Origin: Microstegium vimineum
Lineage: Eukaryota > Streptophyta > Magnoliopsida > Poales > Poaceae
Length of the DNA stretch: 64,000 nt
Direction: 5' to 3'
Assembly (NCBI GenBank): GCA_022036555.1
Contig: CM039140.1
Coordinates: 29,880,473 to 29,944,472, forward strand
Made by a program: the position numbers and the translations under genes. Each line of letters begins with the position of its first letter. Within the stretch, counting starts at the first letter, position 1. The notes beneath the pieces were generated by a model, which saw nothing but the letters and a program-made list of their open reading frames with translations, searched no databases and was not told the origin of the DNA. Shown here piece after piece: positions 53,166 through 63,660 of this stretch.

Positions 53166-54182
53166 GAATAAGGCTCGAGGGCCCCCTGCCGACGGGGGCG
53201 TCTTCGATAAGATGCTGAAGGAGCCTTGTCTCTATCATATGGGGCCAGCCAACCACCGCCTTGACGACTGTCACATGCTTCGAAAGCACTTCATCCCTCC
53301 TGGCCTCAGGAGAGACGACGGCAAAGAAGACCCGCCCTGTGACGTCCACGTCAGGGGCGATGTCAAAAAAGGAGGCTTCCCCGAAGTCCACGACTGCTAC
53401 ATGATCTACGGGGGACCCTCGACTCGACTCACCACGCGCCAGCGCAAGAGGGAGCGTCGAGAGGTTTTCTCCGTTCGAGCCCAGGCTCCTCGTTACCTCG
53501 ACTGGTCCCACACGCCGATCACCTTCGATTAGGACGACCACCCCGAGAACATCCCCAACGCAGGGGTCTACCCGCTCGTCGTTGACCCGATCATCCTCAA
53601 CACCCGCCTCACAAAGGTACTCATGGATGGGGGAGCAGCCTCAACGTCATCTACGCCGAGACCCTCGACCTCCTGGGAATCCCGAGGACCATGCTCCTGC
53701 CCAGCGCAGGGGGGTTCCACGGGATCGTCCCAGGGAAGAAGGCACTCCCAATCGGCCGCATCAAGTTACCCGTTTGCTTTGGCGTCCCCTCGAACTTCCG
53801 AAAGGAAGAGCTGACCTTCAAGGTGGTTGCATTCCGGGGCACCTACCACGCCATCATCGGTAGACCGGGGTATGCCAAGTTCATGGCAGTCCCGAACTAC
53901 ACCTACCTCAAGCTCAAGATGTCAGGGCCCTCGGGGGTCATCACCGTGGACACCTCCTACGAGCACGCATACGACTGCGACGTCGAGTGCGTGGAAAAAG
54001 CCGAAGCTGTCGAGGATTCGACCATCCTCGCGGCCCTCGACGACTTGTCCGGAGAGATCCCCGACCCCAAGCGACACGCTGGCAACTTCAAGCCGGCGGA
54101 AGACACCAAGACCGTCCCGCTTGACCCCGGCCTCGCGGATGGGAAGGTGCTGACGATCAGCGCCACCCTCGAGCCCAAATAG
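53166..54182 (+). pseudogene. pol: Element J protease region
   Basis: 53,212-53,532 has the pre-protease segment typical of Tat elements (CLYHMGPANHRLDDCHMLR with Cys/His, then APRYLDWSHTPITFD) and ends with a TAG at 53,530. The catalytic motif follows as KVLMDGGAAS near 53,615-53,645, with a frame change directly after DGG, and the rest lies in 53,691-54,182: LLPSAGGFHGIVPG, VAFRGTYHAIIGRPGYAKFM and YTYLKLKMSGPSG. DGG replaces DTG as in element C. It ends with a TAG at 54,180-54,182 where the linker to RT normally continues. Confidence 0.8.
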
Positions 54183-55349
54183 GAAGCAGTGCTCGTCGAC
54201 TTCCTCCGTGCGAATGCCGACGTGTTTGCATGGGGTCCCTCGGATATGCCGGGCATTCCGAGGGAGGTCGCCGAGCACTCCTTGGACATCCGAGTCGGGT
54301 CCAAACTGGTGAAGCAACGCCTGCGCCGCTTCGACGAGGAGAAGCGCAGGATCATCGGGGAGGAGGTCGATAAGCTTTTGAAGGCCGAATTCATCAAGGA
54401 AGTACATCATCCCGAGTGGTTAGCTAATCCCGTACTTGTTAAGAAAAAGAACGGGAAGGATAGGATGTGTGTAGATTACACCAGTTTGAATAAAGCATGT
54501 CCCAAGGTTCCTTTTCCGTTGCCACGTATCGATCAAATAGTAGATTCCACTGCGGGATGTGAAACACTCTGCTTTCTTGACGCGTATTCTGGCTACCACC
54601 AAATAAAGATGAAGGAATCCGATCAGCTCGCGACTTCATTCATCACCCCCTTTGGCATGTTTTGCTACCTCACTATGCCCTTCGGTTTGCGAAACACCAG
54701 GGCCACCTACCAGCGATGCATGCTCCACGTCTTCGGGAAACACATAGGGCCGACCATCGAGGCCTACGTCGACGACATCGTGGTCAAGTCCAAGACAGTC
54801 GGAAACCTGGTCGGAGACCTCGAGATCGCGTTTGGGTGCCTCCGGGCGAATCGCATAAAACTAAACCCTGAGAAGTGTGTCTTCGGGGTCCCTCGAGGCA
54901 TGCTCTTGGGGTACATAGTTTCCCAGCGCGGGATCGAGGCCAATCCCGAGAAGGTGACCGCAATCACGAGGATGGGCCCGATCAACGACCTCAAGAGCGT
55001 GCAAAGGGTCACGGGGTGCCTCGCCGCCCTCAGCCGGTTCATCTCGAGGCTCGGAGAGAAGGCCCTACCTGTTTACCTCCTCCTGAAGAAGACGGAACAC
55101 TTCGCATGGACCGCCGAAGCCGAGGAATTGCTCTCGAAGCTCAAGGCCTTGCTCACCTCGCCCCCATTCTTGGTACCCCCGAGTCCGGCCGAGCCCCTCT
55201 TGCTCTACGTCGCAGCAACTACCCAGGTAGTCAGCGCGGTCGTAGTAGTCGAGAGGGAGGAGGAAGGACACGCCCTGCCGGTTCAGAGGCCTGTCTACTT
55301 CATGAGCGAGGTGCTTTCTGAGACCAAGACGAGGTACGCGCACATCTAG
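54183..55349 (+). CDS. pol: Element J reverse transcriptase
   Basis: The 386-codon frame has FIKEVHHPEWLANPVLVKKK, MCVDYTSLNKACPK, motif A CFLDAYSGYHQIKM with its Asp intact, FGLRNTRATYQRCM, the active site EAYVDDIVVKSK, LNPEKCVFGVPRGMLLGYI, and the connection up to PVYFMSEVLSETKTRYAHI, where a TAG (55,347-55,349) interrupts. All catalytic Asp are present, so only the stop disables it. Between about 54,365 and 54,680 the base composition drops to AT-rich codon choice while flanks are GC-rich. The frame has no real start codon of its own; it was part of gag-pol. Confidence 0.92.
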   Translation, partial: EAVLVDFLRANADVFAWGPSDMPGIPREVAEHSLDIRVGSKLVKQRLRRFDEEKRRIIGEEVDKLLKAEFIKEVHHPEWLANPVLVKKKNGKDRMCVDYTSLNKACPKVPFPLPRIDQIVDSTAGCETLCFLDAYSGYHQIKMKESDQLATSFITPFGMFCYLTMPFGLRNTRATYQRCMLHVFGKHIGPTIEAYVDDIVVKSKTVGNLVGDLEIAFGCLRANRIKLNPEKCVFGVPRGMLLGYIVSQRGIEANPEKVTAITRMGPINDLKSVQRVTGCLAALSRFISRLGEKALPVYLLLKKTEHFAWTAEAEELLSKLKALLTSPPFLVPPSPAEPLLLYVAATTQVVSAVVVVEREEEGHALPVQRPVYFMSEVLSETKTRYAHI

Positions 55350-56110
55350 AAGTTGTTGTACGCGATCGTCCTCACTCGGCGTAAGCTCCAGCACTATTTC
55401 CTGGGCCACCCGGTCACTGTGGTCTCATCTTTCCCCCTCGGAGAGATAATCCAGAACCGGGAGGCATCTGGAAGGATCGCCAAGTGGTCAGCCGAGCTCA
55501 TGGGGGAGACTCTCCTACGCCCCTCGGAAGGCCATCAAGTCTCAGGTACTGGCAGATTTCGTTGCAGAATGGACCGACACCCAACTACCCCCAGCGCAGG
55601 TTCAGAACGAGCTCTGGACCATGTACTTCGACGGATCGTTGATGAAGACGGGTGTAGGCGCTGGATTGCTGTTCATATCACCCTCAGGGGTCCATATGCG
55701 CTATGTCATCCACCTCCACTTCCCCGCCTCCAACAACGTCGCCGAGAACGAGGCCCTCGTCAACGGCCTACGCATCGCCGACGAGCTCGAGGTTCGACGC
55801 CTCAACGCGCGAGGGGACTCGCAGTTGGTGATCGACCAAGTAATGAAAGATTCGTGCTGCCACGACCCCAAGATGGAAGCCTACTGCAAGGAGGTCAGAA
55901 AACTCGAGGACAAGTTCTACAGCCTCGAGCTCAATCACGTCGCCCGTCGGTACAACGAAGCTGCCGACGAGCTGGCCAAAATTGCGTCTACTCGAGGCAC
56001 GGTCCCTCCCGACATCTTCTCGAGGGATCTTCACAAGTCGTCTGTCGACCTGGACTCGGGGCTCCCGCCCTCGAGCAAGGGGTCGATCCACCCCCCTCGA
56101 CCGATCCTCC
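55350..56110 (+). pseudogene. pol: Element J tether and archaeal-type RNase H
   Basis: The first part (KLLYAIVLTRRKLQHYFLGHPV, GRIAKWSAELM) is the RT-RNase H tether. A frame change near 55,500 shifts to the frame 55,621-56,202, where MYFDGSLMKTGVGAGLLFIS, NVAENEALVNGLRIADEL, RGDSQLVIDQV and YNEAADELAKIAS give the Asp-Glu-Asp-Asp set of an archaeal-type RNase H, a marker of the Tat lineage. A second frame change near 56,100 returns to the original frame, so two opposite indels bracket the domain. Confidence 0.85.
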
Positions 56111-57416
56111 CTCGAGCGGGGAAGAGGTCATGGAGATCGACGAGGCTACCGCTGCGCCAACCCCTCCGACGGATTGGCGCGCACCCTACCTCAAGTACCT
56201 GACACGGGGTGAACTCCCAGAGGACCGCACGGAGGCCCGTCGTGTAGCCCGACGTGCCAAAACCTACGTCTTGTACGGGGACGACCACGAGCTATATCGA
56301 CGTAGCCCGTCGGGTGTACTTCAACGCTGCCTCACCCTCGGGGAGGGGAGGGCATTGCTGAAGGATATACACTCGGGGGCTTGTGGCCACCACGCGGCGC
56401 CGAGAACGCTGGTAGGAAGTGCCTTTCGACAGGGCTTCTACTGGCCGACGACCGTCACCGACGCTACCAAACTCGTTCGATCTTGCAAGGGATGCCAATT
56501 CTACGCCAGGCAGACCCACCTACCCGCCCAAGCTCTTCAGATGATACCCATAACTTGGCCGTTCGCAGTATGGGGGCTCGACATGGTCGGCCCCCTGAAA
56601 AGAACCAAGGGTAGCCACACTCACCTCCTCGTGGCTATTGACAAGTTCTCGAAGTGGATCGAGGCTCGACCCATCGCCAACATCCAGTCTCGACAAGCCG
56701 TGCTATTCTTCACCGACATCATCCACCGCTTTGGGGTCCCCAACGTCATCATCACCGACAATGGCACGCAATTCACCGGCCAAAAGTTCCTGGACTTCTG
56801 TGACCATCACCACATCAGGGTGAATTGGTCTGCAGTCGCCCACCCTCGAACTAACGGTCAGGTCGAGCGTGCCAATGGTATGGTTTTGCAGGGCCTCAAG
56901 CCAAGGATCTTTGATCGGCTGAACAGACATGGCAGGAGATGGGTCGACGAGCTGCCCTCTGTGCTATGGAGTCTCCGAACGACGCCAAGTCGAGCCACGG
57001 GGTTCTCTCCATTCTTCTTGGTCTACGGGTCCGAGGCCGTCGTCCCCGCTGACCTCGAGTACAGGTCCCCTCGACTGAAAGCCTACAGCGAGCAAGCCAA
57101 CACAGTAGCCCGAGAGGACTCCCTCGACCAGCTCGAGGAAGCCCGTGATATGGCCCTCTTCAAGTCGGCAAAGTACCAGCAGACGATGCGACGCTACCAC
57201 GACAAAAACATGCGCAAAAGGGACCTCAACGTTGGCGACCTCGTTCTGCGTCGTCGGCAAAGCAACAAGGGGCGTCACAAGTTGACGCCACCTTGGGAGG
57301 GACCCTTCATCGTGGCAGAGGTGCTGAAGCCTGGCACTTACAAGCTGAAGAACAAAAAGGGCGAGTTCTTCACCAACGCTTGGAACATCGAACAACTACG
57401 TCGATTCTACCCCTAA
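56111..57416 (+). CDS. pol: Element J integrase
   Basis: After a linker (TDWRAPYLKYLTRGELPEDR) comes the zinc-binding part (DIHSGACGHHAAPRT, CKGCQFYARQ). The catalytic core has Asp in WGLDMVGPL, Asp in IITDNGTQFTG and Glu in TNGQVERANG, giving the DDE triad. The C-terminus has the usual DLVLRRRQ, PPWEGPFIVAEVL and NAWNIEQLRRFYP before the stop at 57,414-57,416. No chromodomain is present, as expected for Tat. This stretch is uninterrupted and looks functional in sequence, but it is downstream of broken frames. Confidence 0.92.
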
Positions 57417-58442
57417 GGCCTCAGGGCCTTGTACATTTTCGCATTTATGTACAAATCCTCGAATGAATAAAATGTTCTCGAAACACATTTCACATTCGTT
57501 CGTAACTCAGAGGTAGCCTCGACCTTGCCCCAGCAAAGTCGAGCCTCCCTCGGGGCTAACAGGGGGGCACCCCCCTCCTAAGTCCCCAAAAAACTCAAAC
57601 GTTTTTTCGAAACTTAGCTCTCCCTCTCGATCTTGCCCTCGAGTACGCTTCATTGCTAAGTAGAGGCGCCTCGAACTCCCTAAGGGTCGTGGGTGTCGTC
57701 GAGCCAGGGACTCTCCTACGCCCCAGGGCTATGGTATCCCCGCTCGCTCCCCCCCTTCCAGGGATACGAGCCCGCGTCGAACACTTAGTTCACAAGCGTC
57801 GACTTAGGCAAAGAAAAGCAGAGAGAGCTCGAGAAGTAGAAATAACAAGACACACCCGTTTACAACACTAAGGTAGCCTCGACTTTGCAAAGTCGAGCCT
57901 CCCTCGGGGGCTAACAGGGGGGCACCTCCCCTCCCAAGTCCCCGAAAAGCTCGAACGTTTTTTTTCGAAACTCGGCTTTCCCTCTCGATCTTTCCCTCAA
58001 GTATGCTTCGCGACTAAGTAAAGGCGCCTCGAACTCCCTAAGGGTCGAGGGTGTCGTCGAGCCAGGGACTCACCTACGCCCCAGGGCTACGGTATCCCCG
58101 CTCGCTCCCCCCCTTCCGAGGATACAAGCGTGCGTCGAACACTTAATTCCACAAGCGTTGACTCAGGCAAAGAAAAGCAGGGAGAGCTCGAGAAACGAAA
58201 ATAACGATGTGCATCTTGATCAAAATGCATTAGATATAAGAAGCCCTCTGGGGCTCGGCATTGTATCATTACAAAAGCCTAACTATTACATGGACCTTCA
58301 TGTCCAGATATGGCTCGCAGGCCTGGGACTACTCATCGAGGGGGTCACCGTCCTCCAGAAGCAATGCAGGAAGTTGGGCATCACACGTTGGCCACATCGG
58401 AAGGTGAAGAGTGTGCAAAAGCTCATCGATAGCATCCGAGGG
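57417..58442. repeat. Intergenic zone with two 360-bp tandem copies
   Basis: Copies begin with AGGTAGCCTCGAC at 57,511 and 57,871 and share AAGTCGAGCCTCCCTCGGGG, a TTTTTTCGAAACT box, TAAGGGTCG and CCAGGGCTA...GGTATCCCCGC. The second copy ends near 58,206. The zone lies between the plus-strand pol stop and the minus-strand antisense gene stop, so it must hold both 3' ends. AATGAATAAAATG (57,461-57,473) is a candidate plus-strand poly(A) signal. Confidence 0.88.
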
Positions 58443-61400
58443 CTACTCGGCGCCATCTCCGCTCACCGAGGGAATCACCTCGGGCTCGAAGAGCTTCGCC
58501 AGCTCGCCTCCGGGCACCTCCGCAAGATCCATCAACTTCTGGCACCTCGCGTCATTCTCTTCATCGGTCAGCCTCGGGTCGGTGGCAAACCCATTGACAA
58601 CGATGTTGAGGTCATAATTGTAGGCCGAGTTGACGACCGCGAGGGCCCGCTTCACGCCTACATGCAGGGCAGCACGGACGTGCTCCGTCACCTCCTGCGT
58701 CATGGAGTAGAAGCGGCGCAGCAGGGAGTCCCCTCGAGCGTCACCCTCGACCTCCGGCTCCGGCTCGACCGAGAGGTCATCGCAGAAGGTGTTGATGATG
58801 CCCGAGAGCCTCGCGTTGAGGTTCGCCTCAGTCCCGAGGAGGCCCTGAAGACTGTTCAGGTCCTCGTGGGCGCGGGCCTTATCCGTCGCGAGCTCTGCCA
58901 AAACAAGCACACAACACGGTCAAAACCCAAAAGAGCAGGAAGAGGGTCGAGGCAGGGCAGATTCTGCAACACTCTCGAGACACTCACCTTGGGCATGCAC
59001 TTCCAGAGTGGCGTAGCTCTGCTCGGTCTCCTTGAGCTGGCGGCGGACGTCGATAAGCTCGGAGGCCTGACTCCTGACCTTAGCCTCGAGGCCCTCGATG
59101 GTCTTGCCTGCGTCATCGAGGGCCCTCTTCTGGTTCATCGCCACCACACCCAGGGAGGTCGCGCGGGTCCGAGCCTTCTCCTCAGAGGTGACCAACGTGT
59201 CGCGCTCGCGGGAGATGGCGTCGAGGTCCCCTCGGAGCCCTCGGATGCCCTCCATAGCCCGGGCTAGCTCCTCCTTCAGCCGGGCGGCCTCCTCCTCGGC
59301 CTTGCGCTTGGCCTCGAGGGCAGCGTCCCATTCCTGCCCGGCCGTGATAGTCGACTGAAGGGCGTCGTCGAGCCTCGACTCTGCCGAGGCCAAGGCCGCC
59401 CGGGCTTCCTCCTGCACGGCCGTATAGCCGGCCCTCGCGTGGGCGACCTTCGACTCGGCATCCTCCTGAGCGGCTGCCGCCTCGGCCCTCGCCCGGGCAG
59501 CATCGCCCTCCGCCCTCTCCAGCGAGGCGCGGAGGGTCGGGAGTTGCTCCTGCGCCCGGAGGATGAACTGGGACTTCTCATAGGACCTCACCCGCAGCGT
59601 CTGACAAGGATGGAAAGGAAGATCGTCAGCAAGCAGCAATAAGGCAATCCAAGCAAAATCTAAGGGAGAGCAAAACCCACCTCCATCCCTCGGCATATGT
59701 CTATTGCAGCGACATTCGCTGCAAGGCGCACCGAGTGCTCGAACCAGGCCCGATACTCCTCAAGGTGCTCCCACTGCCAGAGCTCGGCCTGGTCGTCGAG
59801 CGTGAGGAAGAGCTGCTCGGGGTCTTGAGGGTCCGCCAGCTCAAGGACCTCTTGGCCCCAGTACGCGCTGCGGGAGGCGACCCTCTCCTGGACCTCCCGT
59901 AAGACGCCGTGGCGCACCTCGGCGGCACCCCCGCGGCGCTCCAACTCCTCCTGCCAGGCGAGGAAGGGGGAGAACTCCTCTGCCTGGCTTCTCCCGGCCT
60001 CGGAGCCACCTCGCGAGGACGTCGATGGCCCCGCCGAGCCATCGCCACTGGGCAGTGGAAATCTCGGCCAGCAGAACGGCCATGCATGATGAAAGGCACG
60101 AAGAAATTAACACCCAGCAATGCAAACCCACTACGGCTCGAGTAAGTTGGAGCACGGCTTACCTCAAGACAATGGCCCCCCAGCCTCGAGGCGAGGCCGG
60201 GCCACCTCCGGTTCTGTCCGAGGGGCCGCGACGGCGGTCGTCTCCGCCAAGCCTACCATCTCGGCCACTTCTTCATCGGTGGGCTCCATCAGCATCCCGC
60301 CCTTCTCCGGCGCGGGTGTCGCCTCGGGCCGCTCGACCCGACCCCCCTCCTCGACCTCCGACGCCGGCGAAGGGCCCTCAGACGCGGCAGCGGCCGTGCC
60401 CTCGCGGTTGAGCCGCAGCCGCGCCTCCAGCGAGGCAAGACCCTCTGGCCACCGCCCCGGCATTGGGTGAGCCGGGGCCTCCCCCTCGTTAGCAGCGGCT
60501 TGCGGCCCGACGACCTCCATCTCGGTAGCGGCTTGAGGCTCCACCTCTTCGGCCGCAACCGCCGTCGACGGAAGTCCCGCGCCCCCCGAGGCGCCGGGTG
60601 CGACTCCCCCCGACGGCTGCGCAGGCGCGGCGACGCCCGTCGCCTCAGCGGCCCTCGCTAGCGGGGTAGGCAGGCCCGTCTCCTCTGCCAGCTGGGCAGA
60701 TGCCGAGGCACCCTACGCTGTCCCTCGCTCTATCGCCTCCCGGGCCTTGGCTGCCCACGCCGCCTCGGGGGTGAGAGCTGAAGGGGGTGGAGCAACGGGA
60801 CCGGCCTCGACGACCGCCCCGACTGCAGCCCTCACCTTCAGCTTCTTAGCAGGGTGAGGGACGCGTCCCCCTGCGGGCGCTTCGACCTAAGAAAGAAACC
60901 CGTGCACAACGATAAGCGCAGGTCATCAACAACAAAAAGAAAAAAATGCAAACAACACCCTTGAAGCCGACTTACCCCCTCGGGCCCAGGCGTTTCTGGC
61001 CGACGGCCGTCGGGCTGATCGAGCTCCTGAACACCACCCGCCGCGGGGCGGGGGTCGAGCCCGCCTTCGGCACCGTCTCCTGGGCAGTGGCTGACGACGC
61101 TCCCGCCATCCCCTTGCTGGTTTCCTCCCGCGTCGACGGGCCCGATGCCCGTGCGCTCGACGCGGCAGGCGCCGAAGGTGTGTCCGCTCGACCCCTCGAC
61201 GGGGATCGCGACGACTACCCCTGCGTCCGCCGCAGCACTTCATCTTGAGAAGCCACGGGGCGCTCCCCCCGTGGCTCGGCTTCAACGGTGGGGACCGACC
61301 TCGAGGTCGACCCCTCTCCCCCTCCGGTTTCGACGGCCACCCTCTGTTCGGGTGTCCTGTTCCTCCTCGCTCTAGTCCACCTCCTCGACGTCGCTGTCCC

Positions 61401-62634
61401 TGTCCTCCTCCTCCTCCTCGTCCTCCTCTTCCGAGGGCGATTCCTCCTTGGGAAGGCCCTCCCGCCTCTGTCGGGCCCGGTGCTGATCCCTCGCCTCTTT
61501 ATCCCGGGCCCTCTTAGCCTTGGCCTTCTTGGCTTTGTCCTTGGCCGCCTTGTCCTTCTCCACCTGGAGGCGCCTCACCTAGGTCTCAGCCCGGTCCTCC
61601 TTCACCGGCGGAGGCGAGGGCCGGAAGGGGACGTTCCCCTGCGGAATGCGAGGCAGTCAGAACACAAGTAAAAAAAGGACGGACAAGGCAGACACAAGAA
61701 CTCTAACAGGGGAAGGGGACTTTACCAGCTCGAAGTACCCCTCGTCCGGCCTCATGGGGATCCTGGCAATGTTCTTGGCATCGAACGAGCCCGCGAAGAA
61801 GCAGCGGACGCGGCGAACCACCCTCTTGGGGGACAGCTTGTCCACCAGGAGGCGACACCCCGAGAGGTCGACCCCCGGACGCATCTCGTCAAGGCGGAGG
61901 GGTCGAACCATCAGCGGCACGACCCGCCGTTGATGGAACGCCGACGCGGTGATCGCCGCCGTGAGCCCCTCCTTCCTCAGACGCCCGACCGCGTCCAGCA
62001 GGTTGTCGAGGCGGCGCTGCTTGCTCTGCACAACGCCGTACCTCCAGCAGTCGGGCTGCGCGTCGATCGTCCTCCCGGTGTAGGCCAGAAGCAGGTTGTC
62101 GTCGTTCCTTAGGTAAAACCACCCGGAGTGCCATCCGGAGTGGCTCGACATAAGCTTCCCCGGGATCTAGAGATCCGACCACTTGAGGGAGATGCAGCAG
62201 CACCCGGCCCTGACCATCTTGCGGGTGCCCTTGCCGACCGATGCGTGGAAGATGTTCGCCTCGAAGAGGTGGAGCCACAACTCCTAGTGGGGCTCGATCC
62301 CGAGGTAGCCTTCGCATACGGCGGCGAAGACCGCCGCCTGGCAGACGCCATTGGGGGTAAGGTGTTGGAGCTCCACGCCGTAGTGATGGAGAATCGCGCA
62401 CAGAAAACGGCTGGGTGGCGTGCCTAGTCCCGCCCGGTGGAAGACCTCGAAGCTCACCACATATCCCTCCGGCGGATTGGGCTCGGCATGGTCTGGCGAC
62501 GGCAACAACCACTCCGGTCGCTCCATCGAGGTAACAGGCCGGAGGAGGCTGCTCTCCACCAGACCCCCCAGGCGCGAGGCGGTCATCGAGGACGCGAGCC
62601 AATCATCGGGACCGACGAGGCTGTACTTGGCCAT
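58443..62634 (-). pseudogene. Element J antisense multi-exon gene (gypsy-associated 'Transposase_28'-type protein)
   Basis: Starting at ATG 62,634 (MAKYSLVGPDDW), exon 1 (62,634-61,726) has FEVFHRAGLGTPPSRFLCAIL, LQHLTPNGVCQAAVFAAVCEG, YLGIEPH and LRPFF-like text, the 'putative gypsy type transposon' family (Pfam Transposase_28). Introns with GT-AG ends lie at 61,639-61,725, 60,887-60,975, 60,048-60,162, 59,601-59,680 and 58,895-58,987. Reading phase is kept across the first, fourth and fifth. Exon 2 is Lys/Glu-rich, exon 3 Pro/Ala/Glu-rich, exon 5 a long Ala/Arg/Glu coiled coil, and exon 6 ends SGDGAE at 58,443. TAG stops at 62,284, 62,167 and 61,579, and a TGA just before the third donor, disable it. 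Similar proteins are known antisense after pol in grass Tat elements; their role is unknown. Confidence 0.82.
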
Positions 62635-62834
62635 AGGATCGGGAAGGATGATGCGCTCGAGCTTAGGGGCGGAAGGTACGTTCCCTATCTCCCTTCTCTT
62701 TCTCTCTCGCGTGCGCAGAGTTCTGGCTCGCGGGACGCCTAAGGCAATGGCGGGGAGAAGAAGGTAGGGAAGGCGATGGCAAGGATGCAGGGAAGGCAAG
62801 TGCGCGGAAAAAGCACCCAACCCTTCGCCTTCGC

Positions 62835-62842
62835 TATTTATA
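62835..62842 (-). promoter_or_regulatory. TATA box of the antisense gene
   Basis: CGCTTATAAATAGCG on the minus strand, about 200 bases upstream of the ATG at 62,634, leaving room for a leader of about 170 bases. Confidence 0.65.
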
Positions 62843-63060
62843 AGCGGGAGGCCAACGGACGGATCCGGCAAAACAGCCAAGAGAATCTCTGCATTTAATG
62901 CGCCTATACTCCCCTTCCTCCTATCCCTCCAGGATAAGGCATTCTGTCCCATCGTCGGGCTCCGCACCGCACTCCGCCCTGCAACTGCCACTGTTGTGCC
63001 GAACGGGCATCGCCTAAAAAGGCGCGCGACCGGAAACATTATCTTCGGAGGTAAGGAATC
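62843..63060 (-). promoter_or_regulatory. Upstream region of the antisense gene
   Basis: The frame of exon 1 stays open upward to an ATG at 63,039 but crosses the TATA box, so that longer start is unlikely. No other element is identified. Confidence 0.4.
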
Positions 63061-63660
63061 TTGAGGCAGCGAGAGCTGGCCCTCGAAAGAGGGTTCGACA
63101 GCTACCCTCGAGTACCCGAGGCTAGAAACGACCTCGGGTTAGGACTTCGGTCCACCCCCAAAAATCTCGAGGGGACAAAGGCTGGCCTACGAACGGGCTC
63201 GATAGCCCCCCTCGAGTACCCGAGGTCTGGGGAGACCTCGGGTCGTCGACTCCAGCCCACTCCCCAGCCTTGAAGGGATAAAGGCTGGCCCTTTTGCGGG
63301 GTTTGACAGCCTCCCTCGAGAGCTCCAGCCCAATGGGCAAAGGCAAAGGTATGTCCCCAAGTTCAATATAATTACCCATTCTTCCCCCTCGGCGGTCCAC
63401 AAGGCAGGACTCCTCCTCCCGAGGAAGCATCGGATGACGAACCATCCGTCAAATCTTGAGGGAGCGAAGGCTGGCCCTTACATAGGGTTCGACAGCCGCC
63501 CTCGAGTACCTGAGGTCAGGAAGGACCCATGGTTAACGGACTCAGGTCCACCCCCAAATCTTGAGGGAGCAAAGGCTGGCTCCACGAGCGGGGTTCGACA
63601 GCCGCCCTCGAGTACGTGAGTCAGGGATGTCCTGGGGGGGCCAGGCGCGTGCCCCTAGCT
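63061..63660. repeat. Five degenerate copies of a repeat of about 110 bp
   Basis: Copies at about 63,061, 63,177, 63,280, 63,457 and 63,571 share AAGGCTGGCC, GGGTTCGACAGCC, CCCTCGAGTACC(C)GAGGT and GTCCACCCCCAAATCTTGAG. The third copy is cut short and followed by about 110 bases of different sequence (63,340-63,450). The array lies directly upstream of the antisense promoter. Confidence 0.85.

Noticed and set aside
58158..59267. 369-codon plus-strand frame over the antisense gene
   Set aside because: Shadow of the coiled-coil exons; the minus-strand reading has matching intron phases and codon use.
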